Assembly (NCBI RefSeq): GCF_027887165.1
Contig: NC_077229.1
Span: 348,894,416-348,958,415, forward strand
DNA length: 64,000 nucleotides
Source of the DNA: Monodelphis domestica
Lineage: Eukaryota; Chordata; Mammalia; Didelphimorphia; Didelphidae
Reading direction: 5' to 3'
Position 1 is the first letter of the stretch. The number at the start of each line of letters is the position of its first letter. Positions 11,540 to 24,240 of this stretch are shown piece after piece. The translations under genes and the position numbers were made by a program. The notes under the pieces were generated by a model. The model was given only the letters and a program-made list of their open reading frames with translations. It did no database searches and was not told where the DNA came from.

Positions 11540-12645
11540 CCATGATGAGAGTTAAGTTAATCATTACCTGTCACCATCCTCATCCTCCCCTCCCTGTAAT
11601 AATTGTCACACCTCTTTGTGTTATATAATTTACCCCATTCTATCTCTTCCTTCCCTTTTCTCTCAGTGCAATCCTCTTTTCCACCCCTTGATTTTTTTTA
11701 CATATTATATCATTATAATCAACTTACTTCCCCAATTTCTAAGTCTATTCCTTCTATCTGCTCTCCTACTCAGTTTTAAGACCTGATTTGTCTCCATCAG
11801 CTTTTGGGTGTCCTATTTCATTTCTTCTTGCATTACTTTCATATCATCCTGACTTTTCTTCTGCTTCTCTTAATTGGTTTTTGAAGTCCTTTTTGAGAAC
11901 CTCCAAAATCTGTGTCTCAACCATATTTTTCTTTTGGACTTTGCATGTGTTTGCTTTGTTTTCACTGTCCCCTTCTGTGTCTGTACCTTGTTCTTTGTCT
12001 CCATAAAAATTCTTTATAGTTAGGTGTGGTTTTTTTTGTTGTCTGTTCATTTTTCCTACCTTTTTTATAGACAGGTTCTGTTTTCTTGGAATCTGGGGTA
12101 CCCTCTTGAACTTCAGTCCTTTCTTGATGCTACCCTTAGCTTTATTTCTGGGTTTCTGCCAGTTTCCGTTCTTGGTATGATGGACTGAGGACTGGGAGCT
12201 CTGAGGGCCACCAACCACTGCTGAGTCAAATATCTCTTGAGATCCTGATAGCTAAAATTCTCACCTCAGGCTTGGGTGTTAGCTTTTGATCTCACTGTGG
12301 GTTTGATCTTGTTAGGCACACAGTATATTGCTCTGGGGCTCCTCCTTGAGCTTTTGGCAAGAGTATCAGGACCCCCCAGCCTTCCCCTTTGGGTCTACCA
12401 ACTACCCCAACCTGGGATCTATGTCCTCACCACAGGGCTAGATGAAACCTCCTGGCTTTGCTTTGGGTCCACACAGATCAAGCTACTCCAGCACAGAATG
12501 GTGTGGGCTGGAATTCTGGACTTTCAAGGTGTGTGAATTGAATGGACCTCTGTTTGCCCAGTCAGGTTCTCAGAATCTGGATGTTTGTTTGGGCTTAGGT
12601 TCTGAACCTGGAACAGTAGATGTAGGGTGGATAGCACAATAGTCT
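11540..12645 (-). mobile_element. Old L1 5' fragment, antisense
   Basis: The minus strand carries an ORF1 N-terminal reading frame (11844-12218) containing NRQQKKPHLTIKNFYGDKEQ and a Lys/Glu-rich coil, after 5'UTR sequence matching the fragment at 3751-5640. The rest of ORF1 and ORF2 are absent. Confidence 0.75.
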
Positions 12646-12814
12646 TCCATCATCATCATATAACACAATTTGTTCATCCATTTCCCGAGGGACATTCCAT
12701 TAGTACAAACAATTTCTTTAAAGGAGTCCCTTATCAAATATGTTATATTTCACCTACAATGAATATAGCCTAATCAACCTCATGTGAACTTTTTAAATAA
12801 GTAAGTGATTTCTC

Positions 12815-13055
12815 ATCTAGATGGCATGGTAGATAGAATGCAGGACCTGTAGTCAGGAAGATTCATAGTATTGAATTCAAATCTTACCACACACATTTAC
12901 TCCCTGTGTGAACCTGAGCAAGTCACTTAACGATTTTTGCTTCAGTTTCATCAAACATAAATTGAACTAGAAAAGGAAATGGCAAACCACTCCAGTACCT
13001 TTGTGAAGGAAACCCCAAATGTGATCACAGAGTCAGACACAACTTAAAAAATTGT
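12815..13055 (+). mobile_element. MAR1-like SINE, nearly complete
   Basis: A tRNA-like head (GGCATGGTAGATAGAATGCA, GAGCAAGTCACTTAA), then the conserved body AAAGGAAATGGCAAACCACT and CCCCAAATGTGATCACAGAG, ending GACACAACTTAAA. Confidence 0.85.
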
Positions 13056-13779
13056 CTAAATAAGAACGGAACATTTTCTCTCTTGGCCAGTATACTTCTA
13101 TTTCTGCCACTTTGTGACTTCTTTGGTCTGCTTGGATATTCAGAAAGAGAGAAATATGTTAGCTGCCCTACAAAACCTCAAAAATCCTTTTACCATTGGA
13201 AGGATAACACAAACAAGACATAGTCCCATCTCCAATATATGTTTTGCCTAGTAGGTCATGATTTCATAGCTTCTGAGAAGCTAGAATGAAAGCATCATCC
13301 TACTGATTATCTATAGCTCAGAGAATAACCCTTATACCTTAAAGTCAACAGGAAGAATAGGACTGAGGGGGCAGTGATTGTTTCTTTAGTATATACCTTA
13401 AGTTCTAGTTCCTCAGGCAAATAAGAGAGTCATTTTAGCCCAAAATAAATATTCTGTGGATACATGTTCCATCTCAGAAGTGTGAGTGTGGGAAGGAATC
13501 CTTTATCAAGCCTCCCCAAGATGCTGCTACCAACTGTAACACTGACCAAGAATGCATGCATACATTATAGGCCTGCCTCACACTGTTGCAGCCAAACTGT
13601 TTACTTGTTCACAAGTTTGTTGTAAGGATCAAATGAGAAAATATTCATGTAGTGCTTATTAAAGTACTTGTCATATAGTATATTAATATACTTATCTTAA
13701 TATATTTTCATTCCATTTCTTGCCTCCTTGCTTGCTAGCTCCCCATTAAGTGACATTTTCAGTCTCAGTGTTTTTGTAT

Positions 13780-14100
13780 AGTATTTATTTCCTGGCTTGA
13801 AAAAGTTATCTTTGACTTTTGGAAATCCTATTTTCTTTCAAGGCTTAGTTCAAGTGCTAGCTAGTTCTTATGAGTTGTTTTTTTCTGACTCCATTTGTAG
13901 GGTTCCTCTAAAATTAAATTGTACTCATTTTATATCTATTCATGTTCTTTTCTTTCAGGAGAATGTAAGGTCTTCTAGGAAAGAGATTTTCAAAGTTGTA
14001 TATAATTTTGACAAACTGAAATAAACAGAGATTATTTAATTTTTTGCTTTGTGTTCTCAGCAAAATATCTAGTACAAATATTATAAGAATGACCAATGGT
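13780..14100 (+). mobile_element. L2-like LINE 3' end
   Basis: Decayed 3'-end phrasing (GAATGTAAGGTCTTCTAGGA, TTTTGCTTTGTGTTCTCAGC, AAATATCTAGTACA) typical of mammalian L2 tails. The short reading frames here are not genes. Confidence 0.55.
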
Positions 14101-14109
14101 GAAAGACTT

Positions 14110-14310
14110 ACCTATTTTGATTAAATAATGATGCAAGGACCTATGATGAAAAATGCTATGTACTTCCAGAGAGAAAACTGATGAAATCTGAGTGCAGAGA
14201 AAGCATGCTTTTAAAACTTTTTTTTTCTTGTATTCTTGGGGGGGGGGTATTTTGCAACATGTTTAATATTGTAAGAATTTAGATTTGTAATATTGTGGTT
14301 GCTGATTTAA
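14110..14310 (+). mobile_element. L1 3'-end fragment, sense
   Basis: Matches the end of ORF2 and the 3'UTR of old marsupial L1s: AATAATGATGCAAGGACC, ATGAAATCTGAGTGCAGAGA, then a TTTTT/GGGGG tract. Other L1 tails in the window support this. Confidence 0.6.
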
Positions 14311-15275
14311 AAATATTACAGCTTAAGTCAAAGTGACTTAACAGCTTTATTTACAAAGAGGTGGAAAGAGTGAAAGTGGAAAAATTTAGATAAAGAGTCA
14401 GATTCTAATAAGCCTACCAGTCCTTCTCCTGAGAAGCCAGGCTTAGCCCCAGCAGGGCTTTCCCAAGATTCTGTTTCTACATGTATTTTCCAGTAATCCT
14501 CAGTCATAAGTCCCAGTGGTGTCTTCAGCCGGGGTTCCACCATCACAGCCTCTTCCAAAGCCAAGACAATGATCTCTGAAACCAATCTCTCCAGAAGCCA
14601 GGAAAGGAAGGCCAGCTACTCAACCAGCAAGTCAATACAGGATCCAGGGGGAAAAGTCTCCTCCTCTAATCTAGTTCTCTAATGCAGAGTGAAAATGCAT
14701 CAGTCCTCAGGCTGACCTTTTTAAAGCAGTTTTCTCAATGTCACTTCCTATTGCTCCCACAATTTATGGGAACCAGTTGCAGTCTTTCAATTTGCCTAGC
14801 ACTGCCCAAGGAGGATGTCAGTAGCCTTTGGAGGTTTGAGCTTACTCTAGTAAGTGACTCGTGAATTCTCTTAGTGTTAAGTAGGGGGGCTTTGAGTTCT
14901 TGATTTGCTTAGCTAAAAATAGACAAGGGGAGAGTTAATCCTATCTTCACAATGTGTAAATATGTTTTTCATGACTTCACATGTATAATTGATATCATAT
15001 TGCTTGCCTTTTTGAGGGGTGAAAGAGAAGCAAGAGGGAGGAAAAGCATTACATATATTGTTTCATTTGATAACACTAGATGATAGCAACAAGAACTTGG
15101 AAGAGATAATATAATTAGATAGTGTGAACTTTAAGAGAGGAAAAGTTGCTGGAGAATTGGTAGTTGATGGAAGGGTTAGAATTGACAGTGAGGAGCAAAG
15201 AGTATTTGAATCAGAGTCCTGGCTCTGGCTCTTATAGTATCAGAGAAAATGTAAATATATTAATGGATTAATTAA
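14311..15275. other. Unassigned stretch
   Basis: No exon or clear repeat was recognised. 14400-14900 is richer in GC and has short reading frames on both strands with no family match. Confidence 0.4.
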
Positions 15276-15960
15276 TTCTATGTGTGTCTACTAGGTTCAA
15301 AGAATTGTGCTTGGGGATATAAATAACTGAGGGATACAAAGAGAATTTTGATGAAGTCTATGCCTTTGAATTCGTAACCAGGGCAATGATAGACATATCC
15401 ACATATAGCTATGAAGTCAAATGAAGTATGTAACATAAGAGAGGTGTAAACAGTGTATATTATGGAAATTTAGAGCCTGAATTTCTTCTAACTCAGGGGA
15501 TCCAAGAAGGTTTCATGAATGTGACAGCATATGAATAAGTATTTGAAGGATTGATAGGATATAAATAGGTAAACATGTACCAAATAGTTTGATTCAGTCC
15601 AACTAATGTAAATAAATTAAACATCTATAAAATATGAAACTTTATGATAGATGCTGGAAAAATGAAAACAGAGAACAAAATAGACAGTTATTTAGTCCAG
15701 TTTACCAGGGTATAAACTTTATGAATGATGGTAATAGGATATCAAGTGCTAAAACATAGTCTGGGGCCAAAGTAAGAAGGACCTTCAAAAAGAAACTGTG
15801 AAGTCTAGCCTTCATTCAATAGGCAATGGAGAAACTTTGCATATTCTGTACATAAGGGAGTGACGGAGTTAGGATGTTTTAGGATAAATAACTTGGCAGC
15901 TGTATAGGGAATTCTATATAAAATATGGCAGAGGAAGCCTTTTGCAAGAAGCTTTTAGAA
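15276..15960 (+). mobile_element. Ancient L2/CR1-like LINE remnant
   Basis: Has the family phrases GTGCTTGGGGATATAAATAA, CAAGAAGGTTTCATGAATGT and ATTCAATAGGCAATGGAGAA, in the same order as in the copy at 61480-61960. Confidence 0.55.
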
Positions 15961-16261
15961 TAGTTGAAGTAAGAGGTAACAATGATTTGCAGTAAGAATA
16001 TTACATATTAAAAATGGAAAATTATATAAATTATAGATATAGCAAATATATTGAATTAAATGTAGAAATAAATATAACAAATATAAATATAGAAAATTAA
16101 ATATATATAATATCTTAAAATACAGAAATAGAAAAGTGAGGCTCAAAATGGAAGATTGGATATGAGAATAGTATTTTTAAGCTGGTCTTAATGTTTCTAG
16201 GAAGTAAACTTTTTAAATGGAAGATCTGTATCTTCTATCAGAAAGAATTCAAAAATGGGCA

Positions 16262-16930
16262 AAATAGGGGGTAGCTAGGTGGTTTAGTAGATAGAGAACT
16301 AGATCTAGAAACAGGAGTCCATGGGTTCAAATCTGGATTCATATACTTTCTAAATTATATAACCCAAGGCAAGTCACTTAACCTCCCCATTGCCTAGCCC
16401 CGTGATGGTGAACCTATGACACAGGTGGCAAAGGCAGCATGAAGAGTACTCTCTGTGGGCATGTGGCTGTCCTCCCCATCCTAGTTCATTACTAGAAAGG
16501 CAGAGGGACTTGGGCAGAGATGCTTTCCTCCCCCTCTCCAACAAGCCTGAGGACATGTTTCACATCCCCCACTGCTCTGCCCACCAACCAATGGGAGCAC
16601 ACAGTGGGTAAGGAGGGCAGCTCACAGGTGGTAGCTTTTAAGGGGAGAGGAGAACTCAGGCTACTCCCCTCTCCCTCTCTACATTCCCTGAGGACATTCC
16701 TCACTTCACCCACCCCCTCCATCCAACAGCCCAATGAGAGCACTTCCTTCCTCCCCTGTGTGTGGATGGGTGGGGTGTGCCCTACTCTTGGGGGGGTAGG
16801 GCAGGGCACTTGGTCTGGGAGTGGGGGAAGGGCCCAGCACTCTGTCTCTAAAAGGTTTGCCATTACTTCCCTAGCCCTAACTATACTTCTGCCTTGGAAC
16901 CAATCCACAATATTGATTCTAAAACAGATT
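16262..16930 (+). mobile_element. tRNA-derived SINE split by a hAT element
   Basis: The 5' half (GGTAGCTAGGTGGTTTAGTA to CCATTGCCTAGCC) lies at 16262-16399. The 3' half (CCCTAGCCCTAACTATACTT, then CTGCCTTGGAACCAATCCAC) continues at 16869-16930. Together they give one standard SINE. Confidence 0.88.
16400..16868 (+). mobile_element. hAT-type miniature DNA transposon, copy 2
   Basis: Starts CCGTGATGGTGAACCTATGA and ends AGGTTTGCCATTACTT, so the ends are inverted repeats near CAGTGATGGCAAACCT. It is flanked by GCCTAGCC (16392-16399) and CCCTAGCC (16869-16876), an 8-bp duplication with one mismatch, as hAT elements make. It is 469 bp with no transposase. Reading frames on both strands here are by-products. 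Confidence 0.88.
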
Positions 16931-17614
16931 ATAAGGTTTTAATTTCTTTTAAGGAATGGTCTAAATATAGAAATTATTGGCAGAAGTAAGTGGGCCCCCA
17001 TTATTCAGAGGCAAGAGCTAACACAAAGGCCTGATAAAGTCAGATCATTAAATTCATCTAGCCCTTAAGTAGGGAAGTAGAGTGGTAAAAAAGAAAGATG
17101 TCTTCTTTGCAAATTCCAGAAGGTTCTGATCTAGAAAGGAGAGGCACAGCTGATATTAAACTGAAAGGAAATTGGTCAGTTGAAAGAAAAAAGATCTAAA
17201 CTAGTGTACCTTGTACCTAAGAGATAAAGGTATTTGTATCATCCCTAATTTTTTCTGATTTCTAGAGTTCCTTTTTATGAAGTCTTACTCATATAATTCA
17301 GATAATGGGTATATCTTCATTGGAAGAAATTGTATACTAACTTGTTTTAAACTTCAATTTGATATACATCTAAAGAAAGTCTGATTGCTTGACTATATAA
17401 CATAATAGCTGATACCTTCCTAGTATCCCATGGGTCCACCAAGATCTAGAATATGGTGCCTTTGAAAAACTTGATACTTCATAATGAATATCACAGAACT
17501 TTAGATTGGGCCAGCATCCCAAACCTGGGTCAGTGTATACTTTGAATCTAACTCACGTATTGGGTTCAACATTCAAAATCTTGAGTACCCCTCCCTAGCC
17601 ATTCCTATTTTCAC

Positions 17615-17880
17615 TTTACTTTTTGTTGTTGTCCAATTGTTTTCAGGCATGTTTGATTCTCCATGACCACATTTGGGGTTTTCTTAACAGAGCTACTGGA
17701 GTGGTTTGCCATTTCCTTCTTCAGCTCATTTTACAGATGAGAAAATGAAAGTAAAAGAAGTGACTTACCTATGCTCACACAGCTAGTAAGTGTCCTAAGG
17801 CCAGATTTGAACTCAGGAAGATGGGCTTTCCTGACTCCAAGCCCTATATTCTATGCTACATCACTGCCTCTTTATCATCC
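17615..17880 (-). mobile_element. MAR1-like SINE, nearly complete
   Basis: The minus strand shows the tRNA-like head (GAGGCAGTGATGTAGCATAG), GTTCAAATCTGGCC, GTGTGAGCATAGGTAAGTCA, the GGAAATGGCAAACCACTCCA body and a CAACAACAAAA end. Confidence 0.85.
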
Positions 17881-17946
17881 TGTCCTCTCTGTCTTTTCAT
17901 ACTTATCCCTGACCAGCTCTGTTTTCTTCAAAGGGTCAAATTCCTT

Positions 17947-17960
17947 TTTTAAAAAATTAA
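17947..17960 (+). repeat. L1 target-site duplication, left copy
   Basis: TTTTAAAAAATTAA, identical to 24588-24601 on the far side of the L1. Low complexity limits certainty about its exact length. Confidence 0.6.
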
Positions 17961-18268
17961 GGACTTCCGGTCAAGATGGCGGCTTAGAGAGAGCTAAAGT
18001 TCAGATCTCTGGAAACCCCTTCTTTACCAATCTCAAACTGTATGCTCCTAGGACACCGAAATTCAAAACAAACAACAGGATAGATCCCAGGAACCCTGCT
18101 TCTGGACCTGGATCAAAAGGTACGGCCCCCCAAAAGCCAGAACCCAAGAACACTCGGATCTAAGGGGTAGGCAGAAGGAAGGTCCCAGGACCCATCCCCC
18201 CCCAACCAAGAGCTCTGAGTCCAAGGCAGCAGCGGGAACCTAAGAGCCAGCAAAAGGACCCCAGAGCT

Positions 18269-18790
18269 GGCTATTCTGAAGGCCGCACCCTGAAAACAAC
18301 CTGAGCCAGTCGCGGGGGCACCCAGAGAGCAGGGAAACAGAGAGAGACAGAGGGGAGCCTGTAGCCCCCTGGCTGGATCCTTCCATCTGAGTCTCAGGGA
18401 AGGTCCCTGCTTTAAGACACACTCAATCCAACCCAGTGGAAGTTAATCCTATCAGGAGCCCTCAGAGCTTCGGGAAGCCACGGCCCCTCCCTCCTCAGAG
18501 TGCAGGGTCTTCTAAAACAACAGTAACCCTCAGGGCCGGCTATTCAGAAGGCCACATCCTGAAAACAACCTGAGCCAGTCACGGGGGCACCCAGACAGCA
18601 GGGAAACAGACAGAGACAGAGGGGAACCTATAGCCCACTGGTTGGATCATTCCATCCGAATCTCAGGGAAGGTCCCTGCTTTAAGACACACTCAATCCAA
18701 CCCAGCTGAAGTTAATCCTATCAGGAGCCCTCAGAGCTCTGGGAAGCCTCGGTCCCTCCCCCCTCAGAGTGCAGGGCTCTCTGGCCCACA
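18269..18790 (+). repeat. Tandem ~269-bp promoter units in the L1 5'UTR
   Basis: The block beginning GGCTATTC at 18269 recurs at 18538, an offset of 269 bp. The copies share long stretches such as CTGAAAACAACCTGAGCCAG and CTTTAAGACACACTCAATCC, with a few per cent mismatch. The second copy fades near 18790. This resembles the promoter monomers of rodent L1 5'UTRs. Confidence 0.85.
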
Positions 18791-18973
18791 AAGGCTCTGA
18801 GATACCTCATGGACAGTGCCAAGCCAGGCTCAGAGCATGGAAGTAAGGCAAAGGAGAAGCATCGGGAGGGAACTGAGAGCAGTAACACCCACGAAAGGAC
18901 AATTGGACTGGGGCTAAAGCCTCTGAACACCAGACAGAGATAAGAAAAGCTAGACCTCCCCACTCAGATAGAG

Positions 18974-19921
18974 ATGGCAAACAGCACAGAAAAGCCTCAA
19001 AACTCCAAGAAAAAAAAGAAGAAGGTGGTGACTTTGGACACATTTTATGGAGCAAAAATACAAAATACAGAGGAGATAGAAGAGGAAACACAAGCAAATG
19101 CTCCGAAACCTTCCAAAGGAAATGGGAACTCTCCACAAACCCATGAAGAATTTCAATCAGAAATGATCAAAAAGATGGAAGCCTTCTGGCAGGAAAAGTG
19201 GGAAATAATGCAAAAGAAATTCACTCATCTACAAAACCAGTTTGACCATTAGGAAAACCAGACTTTAAAGGTCAGAATCAGCCAACTGGAAGACAACGAG
19301 CACATAAAAGAGCAAGAATTAATAAAGCAAAGCCAAAAGACCAAGAAATTAGAAGAGAACATAAAATATCTCACCAACAAGGTCATAGACTTGGAAAATA
19401 GAGGGAGAAGAGACAATTTAAGAATAATTGCACTACCAGAAAAGCCAGAAATAAACAGTTAACTCCACATCATAATACAAGAGATAATCAAAGAAAATTG
19501 CCCAGAGATTCTAGAACAAGGGGGCAATACTGCCACTGAAAGAGCTCACAGAACACCCTCTACACTAAATCCCCAAAAGACAACTCCCAGGAATGTAATT
19601 GCCAAATTCCAAAGCTTTCAAGCAAAAGAAAAAAATCTTACAAGAAGCCAGAAAAAGACAATTTAGATACAAAGGAATACGAATCAGGGTCACACAAGAC
19701 CTTGCAAGTTCCACTCTGAATGACCGTAAGGCATGGAACATGATTTTCAGAAAGTCAAGAGAGCTAAGTCTTCAACCAAGAATCAGCTATCCAGCAAAAC
19801 TTACTATATACTTCCAAGGGAAAGTATGGGCATTCAACAAAATAGAAGATTTCCAAGTTTTTGCAAAGAAAAGACCAGAGCTCTGTGGAAATTTCGATAT
19901 CAAATAACAAAGAGCATATAA
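18974..19921 (+). pseudogene. L1 ORF1 (RNA-binding chaperone), broken
   Basis: Starts MANSTEKPQNSKKKKKK, then a coiled-coil-like stretch (KVRISQLEDNEHIKEQELIK), then the RRM/C-terminal part with NRGRRDNLRI and the conserved YPAKLTIYFQGKVWAFN. One frame runs from 18974 with in-frame stops near 19250 and 19460. A frameshift near 19640 moves the C-terminal part to another frame, ending about 19907. The normal product coats L1 RNA as a trimer. The relatives at 730-1735 and 11788-12218 (minus) share the same motifs. Confidence 0.9.
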
Positions 19922-20466
19922 TACCTGAAAAGGTAAATATGAAGGAAAGGGAAAAGGAGAAAAATGTTATCTTTTTCTTTTATTCAAACTCTCTTCTATA
20001 AGGACTATATTTTTATCAATCTATGTATACTAACATGTGGGGGAAATGTAATGTGTAAATAGGGGGAAAAGAAAGACCAAATAGAATAATTTTTCTCACA
20101 CAAAGATTCACATGGGAAGGGGAGGGGAAGAAAACTCCTATAACAAGGAGAGGAAGAGAGTTTTTACTTAAACCTTACTCTCAGGGAAATCAACTCTGAG
20201 AGGGAAGAACATCCAGATCCATTGGGATCTTGAATTCTATCTTACCCAACAAGGATAGGGAGAAAGGAAAACCAATGGGGGGGAGTGGGGTAGGGAACAT
20301 AAAAAAGGGAGGGAAGAAGAGGATGGTGGGGGAGGGAATAAAAAGGGAGGGACTAGAAAGGGAACTATATCAAGGGAGGGGACAAGGGGGATTGATTTAA
20401 AATAAATCACTGGATTAAAAAGTTAGAGCTGAAGAAGAAAGGTTAGAATTAGGGAAGGATATCAAA

Positions 20467-23400
20467 ATGCCAGGGAATCCACAAGTGACCATTATAACTT
20501 TGAACGTGAATGGGATGAACTCACCCATAAAACGCAGACAAATAGCAGAATGGATTAGAATCCAAAACCCTACCATATGTTGTCTTCAAGAAATACACAT
20601 GAGGCAGGTAGACACCCACAAGGTCAGAATTAGAGGATGGAGTAAGACCTTCTGGGCCTCAACTGACAGAAAGAAAGCAGGAGTGGTAATCATGATATCT
20701 GATAAAGCCAAAGCAAAAATAAACTTGATTAAAAGGGATAGGGAAGGTAATGACATTCTGTTAAAAGGGACTTTAGATAATGAGGAAATATCACTAATCA
20801 ACATATATGCACCAAATAATATAGCACCCAAATTTCTAATGGAGAAACTAGGAGAATTGAAGGAAGAAATAGACAGTAAAACCATATTAGTAGGAGACTT
20901 GAACCAACCATTATCAAATTTAGATAAATCAAATAAAAAAAATAAATAAGAAAGAGGTAAAAGAAGTGAATGAAATCTTAGAAAAAATAGAATTAATAGA
21001 CATATGGAGAAAAATAAATAGGGACAAAAAGGAATACACCTTCTTCTCAGCACCACATGGCACATTCACAAAGATTGACCATGCACTAGGTCACAGAAAC
21101 ATGGCATACAAATACGGAAAAGCAGAAATAATAAATGCAGCCTTTTCAGATCATAAGGCAATAAAAATAATGATCAGTAATGGTACGTGGAAAACCAAAT
21201 CAAAAACTAATTGGAAATTAAACAATATGATACTCCAAAATCGTTTAGTTAGAGAAGAAATCAGAAACAATTAATAATTTCATTGAGGAAAATGACAATG
21301 GTGAGACATCCTTTCAAACCTTTTAGGATGCAGCCAAAGCGGTAATCAGAGGTAAATTCATATCCCTGAGTGCATATATTAACAAACTAGGGAGAGCAGA
21401 GATCAACCAATTGGAAATGCAAATAAAAAATCCTCAAAAGAGGTCAAATTAAAAACCCCCAGCAGAAAACCAAACTAGAAATCCTAAAAATTAAGGGAGA
21501 AATTAATAAAATCGAAAGTGATAGAAATATTGATTTAATAAATAAGACAAGAATCTGGTACTTTGAAAAAACAAACAAAATAAACAAAGGTCAATCTAAT
21601 TTAAAAAAGGAAAGAAGAAAAGCAAATTAACAGCATCAAATATGAAAAGGAGGACATCACCACCAATGAAGAGGAAAATAAGGCAATCATTAAAAATTAC
21701 TTTGCCCAACTATATGGCAATATATACAGCAATCTAGGAGATATGGATGAATATATACAAAAATACAAACTGCCTAGACTAACAGAAGAAGAAATAGAAT
21801 TCTTAAATAATCCCATATCAGAAAATGAAATCCAACAGGCCATCAAAGAACTCTCTAAGAAAAAATCCCCAGGGCCCGATGGATTCACTAGTGAATTCTA
21901 TCAAACATTCAGAGAACAGTTAATTCCAATACTATACAAACTATTTGACATAATAAGCAAAGAGGGAGTTCTACCAAAACCCTTTTATGACACAAACATG
22001 GTACTGATTCCAAAACCAGGCAGGTCAAAAACAGAGAAAGAAAATTATAGACCAATCTCCCTAATGAATATAGATACAAAAATCTTAAATAGGATACTAG
22101 CAAAAAGACTCTAGCAAATGATCAGAAGGGTCATCCACCATGATCAAGTAGGATTTATGCCAGGGATGCAGGGCTGGTTCAGTATTAGGAAAAACATCCA
22201 CATTGTTGCAAACCAGCAAGAACCACATGATTTTCTCAATAGACGCAGAAAAAGCATTTGATAAAATACAACATCCATTCCTATTAAAAACACTAGAAAG
22301 TATAGGAGTAGAAGGATCAATCCTAAAAATAATAAACAGTATATATCTAAAACCATCAGCACACATCATCTGCAATGGGGATAAACTAGATGCATTCCCA
22401 ATAACATCAGGAGTGAAACAAGGATGCCCATTATCACCTCTACTATTTGACATTGTACTAGAAACACTAGCAGTAGCAATTAGGGAAGAAAAAGAAATTG
22501 AAGGCATCAAAATAGGCAAGGACAGGACCAAATTATCACTCTTTGCAGATGACATGATGGTCTACTTAAAGAATCCTAGAGATTCAACCAAAAAACTAAT
22601 TGAAATAACCAACAACTTTAGCAAAGTTGCAGGATACAAAATAAACCCGCATAAGTCATCAGCATTTCTATATATCTCCAACACAGCTCAGCAGCAAAAA
22701 CTAGAACAAGAAATCCCATTCAAAATCACCTTAGACAAAATAAAATACCTAGGAATCTATCTCCCAAGACAAACACAGGAACTATATGAACACAACTACA
22801 AAACATTCTCCACATAACTAAAACTAGACTTGAGCAATTGGAAAAACATTGACTGCTCATGGATAGGATGAGCCAATATAATAAAAATGAACATCCTCCA
22901 AACTTATTTATCTCTTTAGTGCCATACTCATTGAACTCCCAAAAAAAAATTTTTACTGATTTAGAAAAAACCATAACAAAGTTCATTTGGAATAACAAAG
23001 GATCAAGGATATCCAGGGAAATAATGAAAAAAAAAACACAAATGATGGGAGCCTTGCAGACCCAGACCTCAAACTATATTACACAACAGCAGTCATCAAA
23101 ACAATTTAGTACTGGCTAAGAGACAGAAAGGAGGATCAGTGGAATAGACTGGGGGCAAGCGACCTCAACAAGACAGTATCTGATAAACCCAAAGATCCCA
23201 GCTTTTGGGACAAAAATCCACTATTCGATAAAAACTGCTGGGAAAATTGGAAGACAGTGTGGGAGAGATTAGGAATTGATGAACACCACACACCCTACAC
23301 CAAGATAAATTCAAAATGGGTGAATAACTTAAACATAAAGAAGGAAGCCATAAGTAAATTGGGTAAGCACAGAATAGTATACATGTTAGACATTTGGGAG

Positions 23401-24240
23401 GGGAAAGACTTTAAAACCAAGTAAAACATAGAAAGAATCCCAAAATGTAAAATAAATTATTTCGACTACAACAAATTAAAAAGCTTTTGTACAAACCAAA
23501 CCAATGTAACTAAAATCAGAAGGGAAACAACAAATTGGGAAACAATCTTCATAGAATCCTGTGACAAAAGTTTAATTACTCAAATTTATAAAGAGCTAAA
23601 TCAATTGTACAAAAAATCAAGCCATTCTCCAATTGATAAATAGGCAAGTGACATCGATAGGCAGTTTTCGGATAAAGAAATCAAAACTATTAATAAGGAC
23701 ATGAAGAAGTGTTCTAAATCTCTTATAATCAAGGAGATGCAAATAAAAACAACTCTGAGGTATCACCTCACACCTAGCAGATTGGCTAACATGAGAGCTA
23801 TGGAAAGTAATGAATGCTGGAGGGGATGTGGCAAAGTAGGGACATTAATTCATTGCTGGTGGAGTTATGAACTGATCCAACCATTCTGGAGGGCAATTTG
23901 GAACTATGCCCAAAGGGTGATAAAAGAATGTCTACCCTTTGATCCAGCCATAGCACTTCTGGGTTTGTACCCCAAAGAGATAATGAGGAAAAAGACTTGT
24001 ACAAGAATATTCATAGCTGCGCTCTTTGTGGTGGCCAAAAATTGGAAAACGAGGGGATGCCCATCAATTGGGGAATGGCTGAACGAATTGTGGTATATGT
24101 TGGTGATGGAATACTATTGTGCTAAAAGGAATAATGAAGTGGAGGAATTCCATGGAGACTGGAACAACCTCCAGGAAGTGATGCAGAGCGAAAGGAGCAG
24201 AACCAGGAGAACATTGTACACAGAGACTAATACACTGTAG
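20467..24240 (+). pseudogene. L1 ORF2 (endonuclease-reverse transcriptase), broken
   Basis: Begins MPGNPQVTIITLNVNGMNSP with the APE-type endonuclease signature (LNVNGMNSP, CLQEIHMR). The RT domain follows with [35 protein letters not shown] and the catalytic FADDMMVYL near 22540-22566. The Cys-rich C-terminus ends near 24240. The span of 3774 nt is about 1258 codons, normal for L1 ORF2. The frame changes at least five times (open blocks at 20467, 20966, 21743, 22203, 22859 and 23701), so it is inactive. The last block is the best preserved. Confidence 0.93.

Noticed and set aside
16492-16942. Overlapping open frames of about 140 codons on both strands
   Set aside because: They lie entirely in the hAT miniature element and the SINE 3' half; GC-rich, non-coding.
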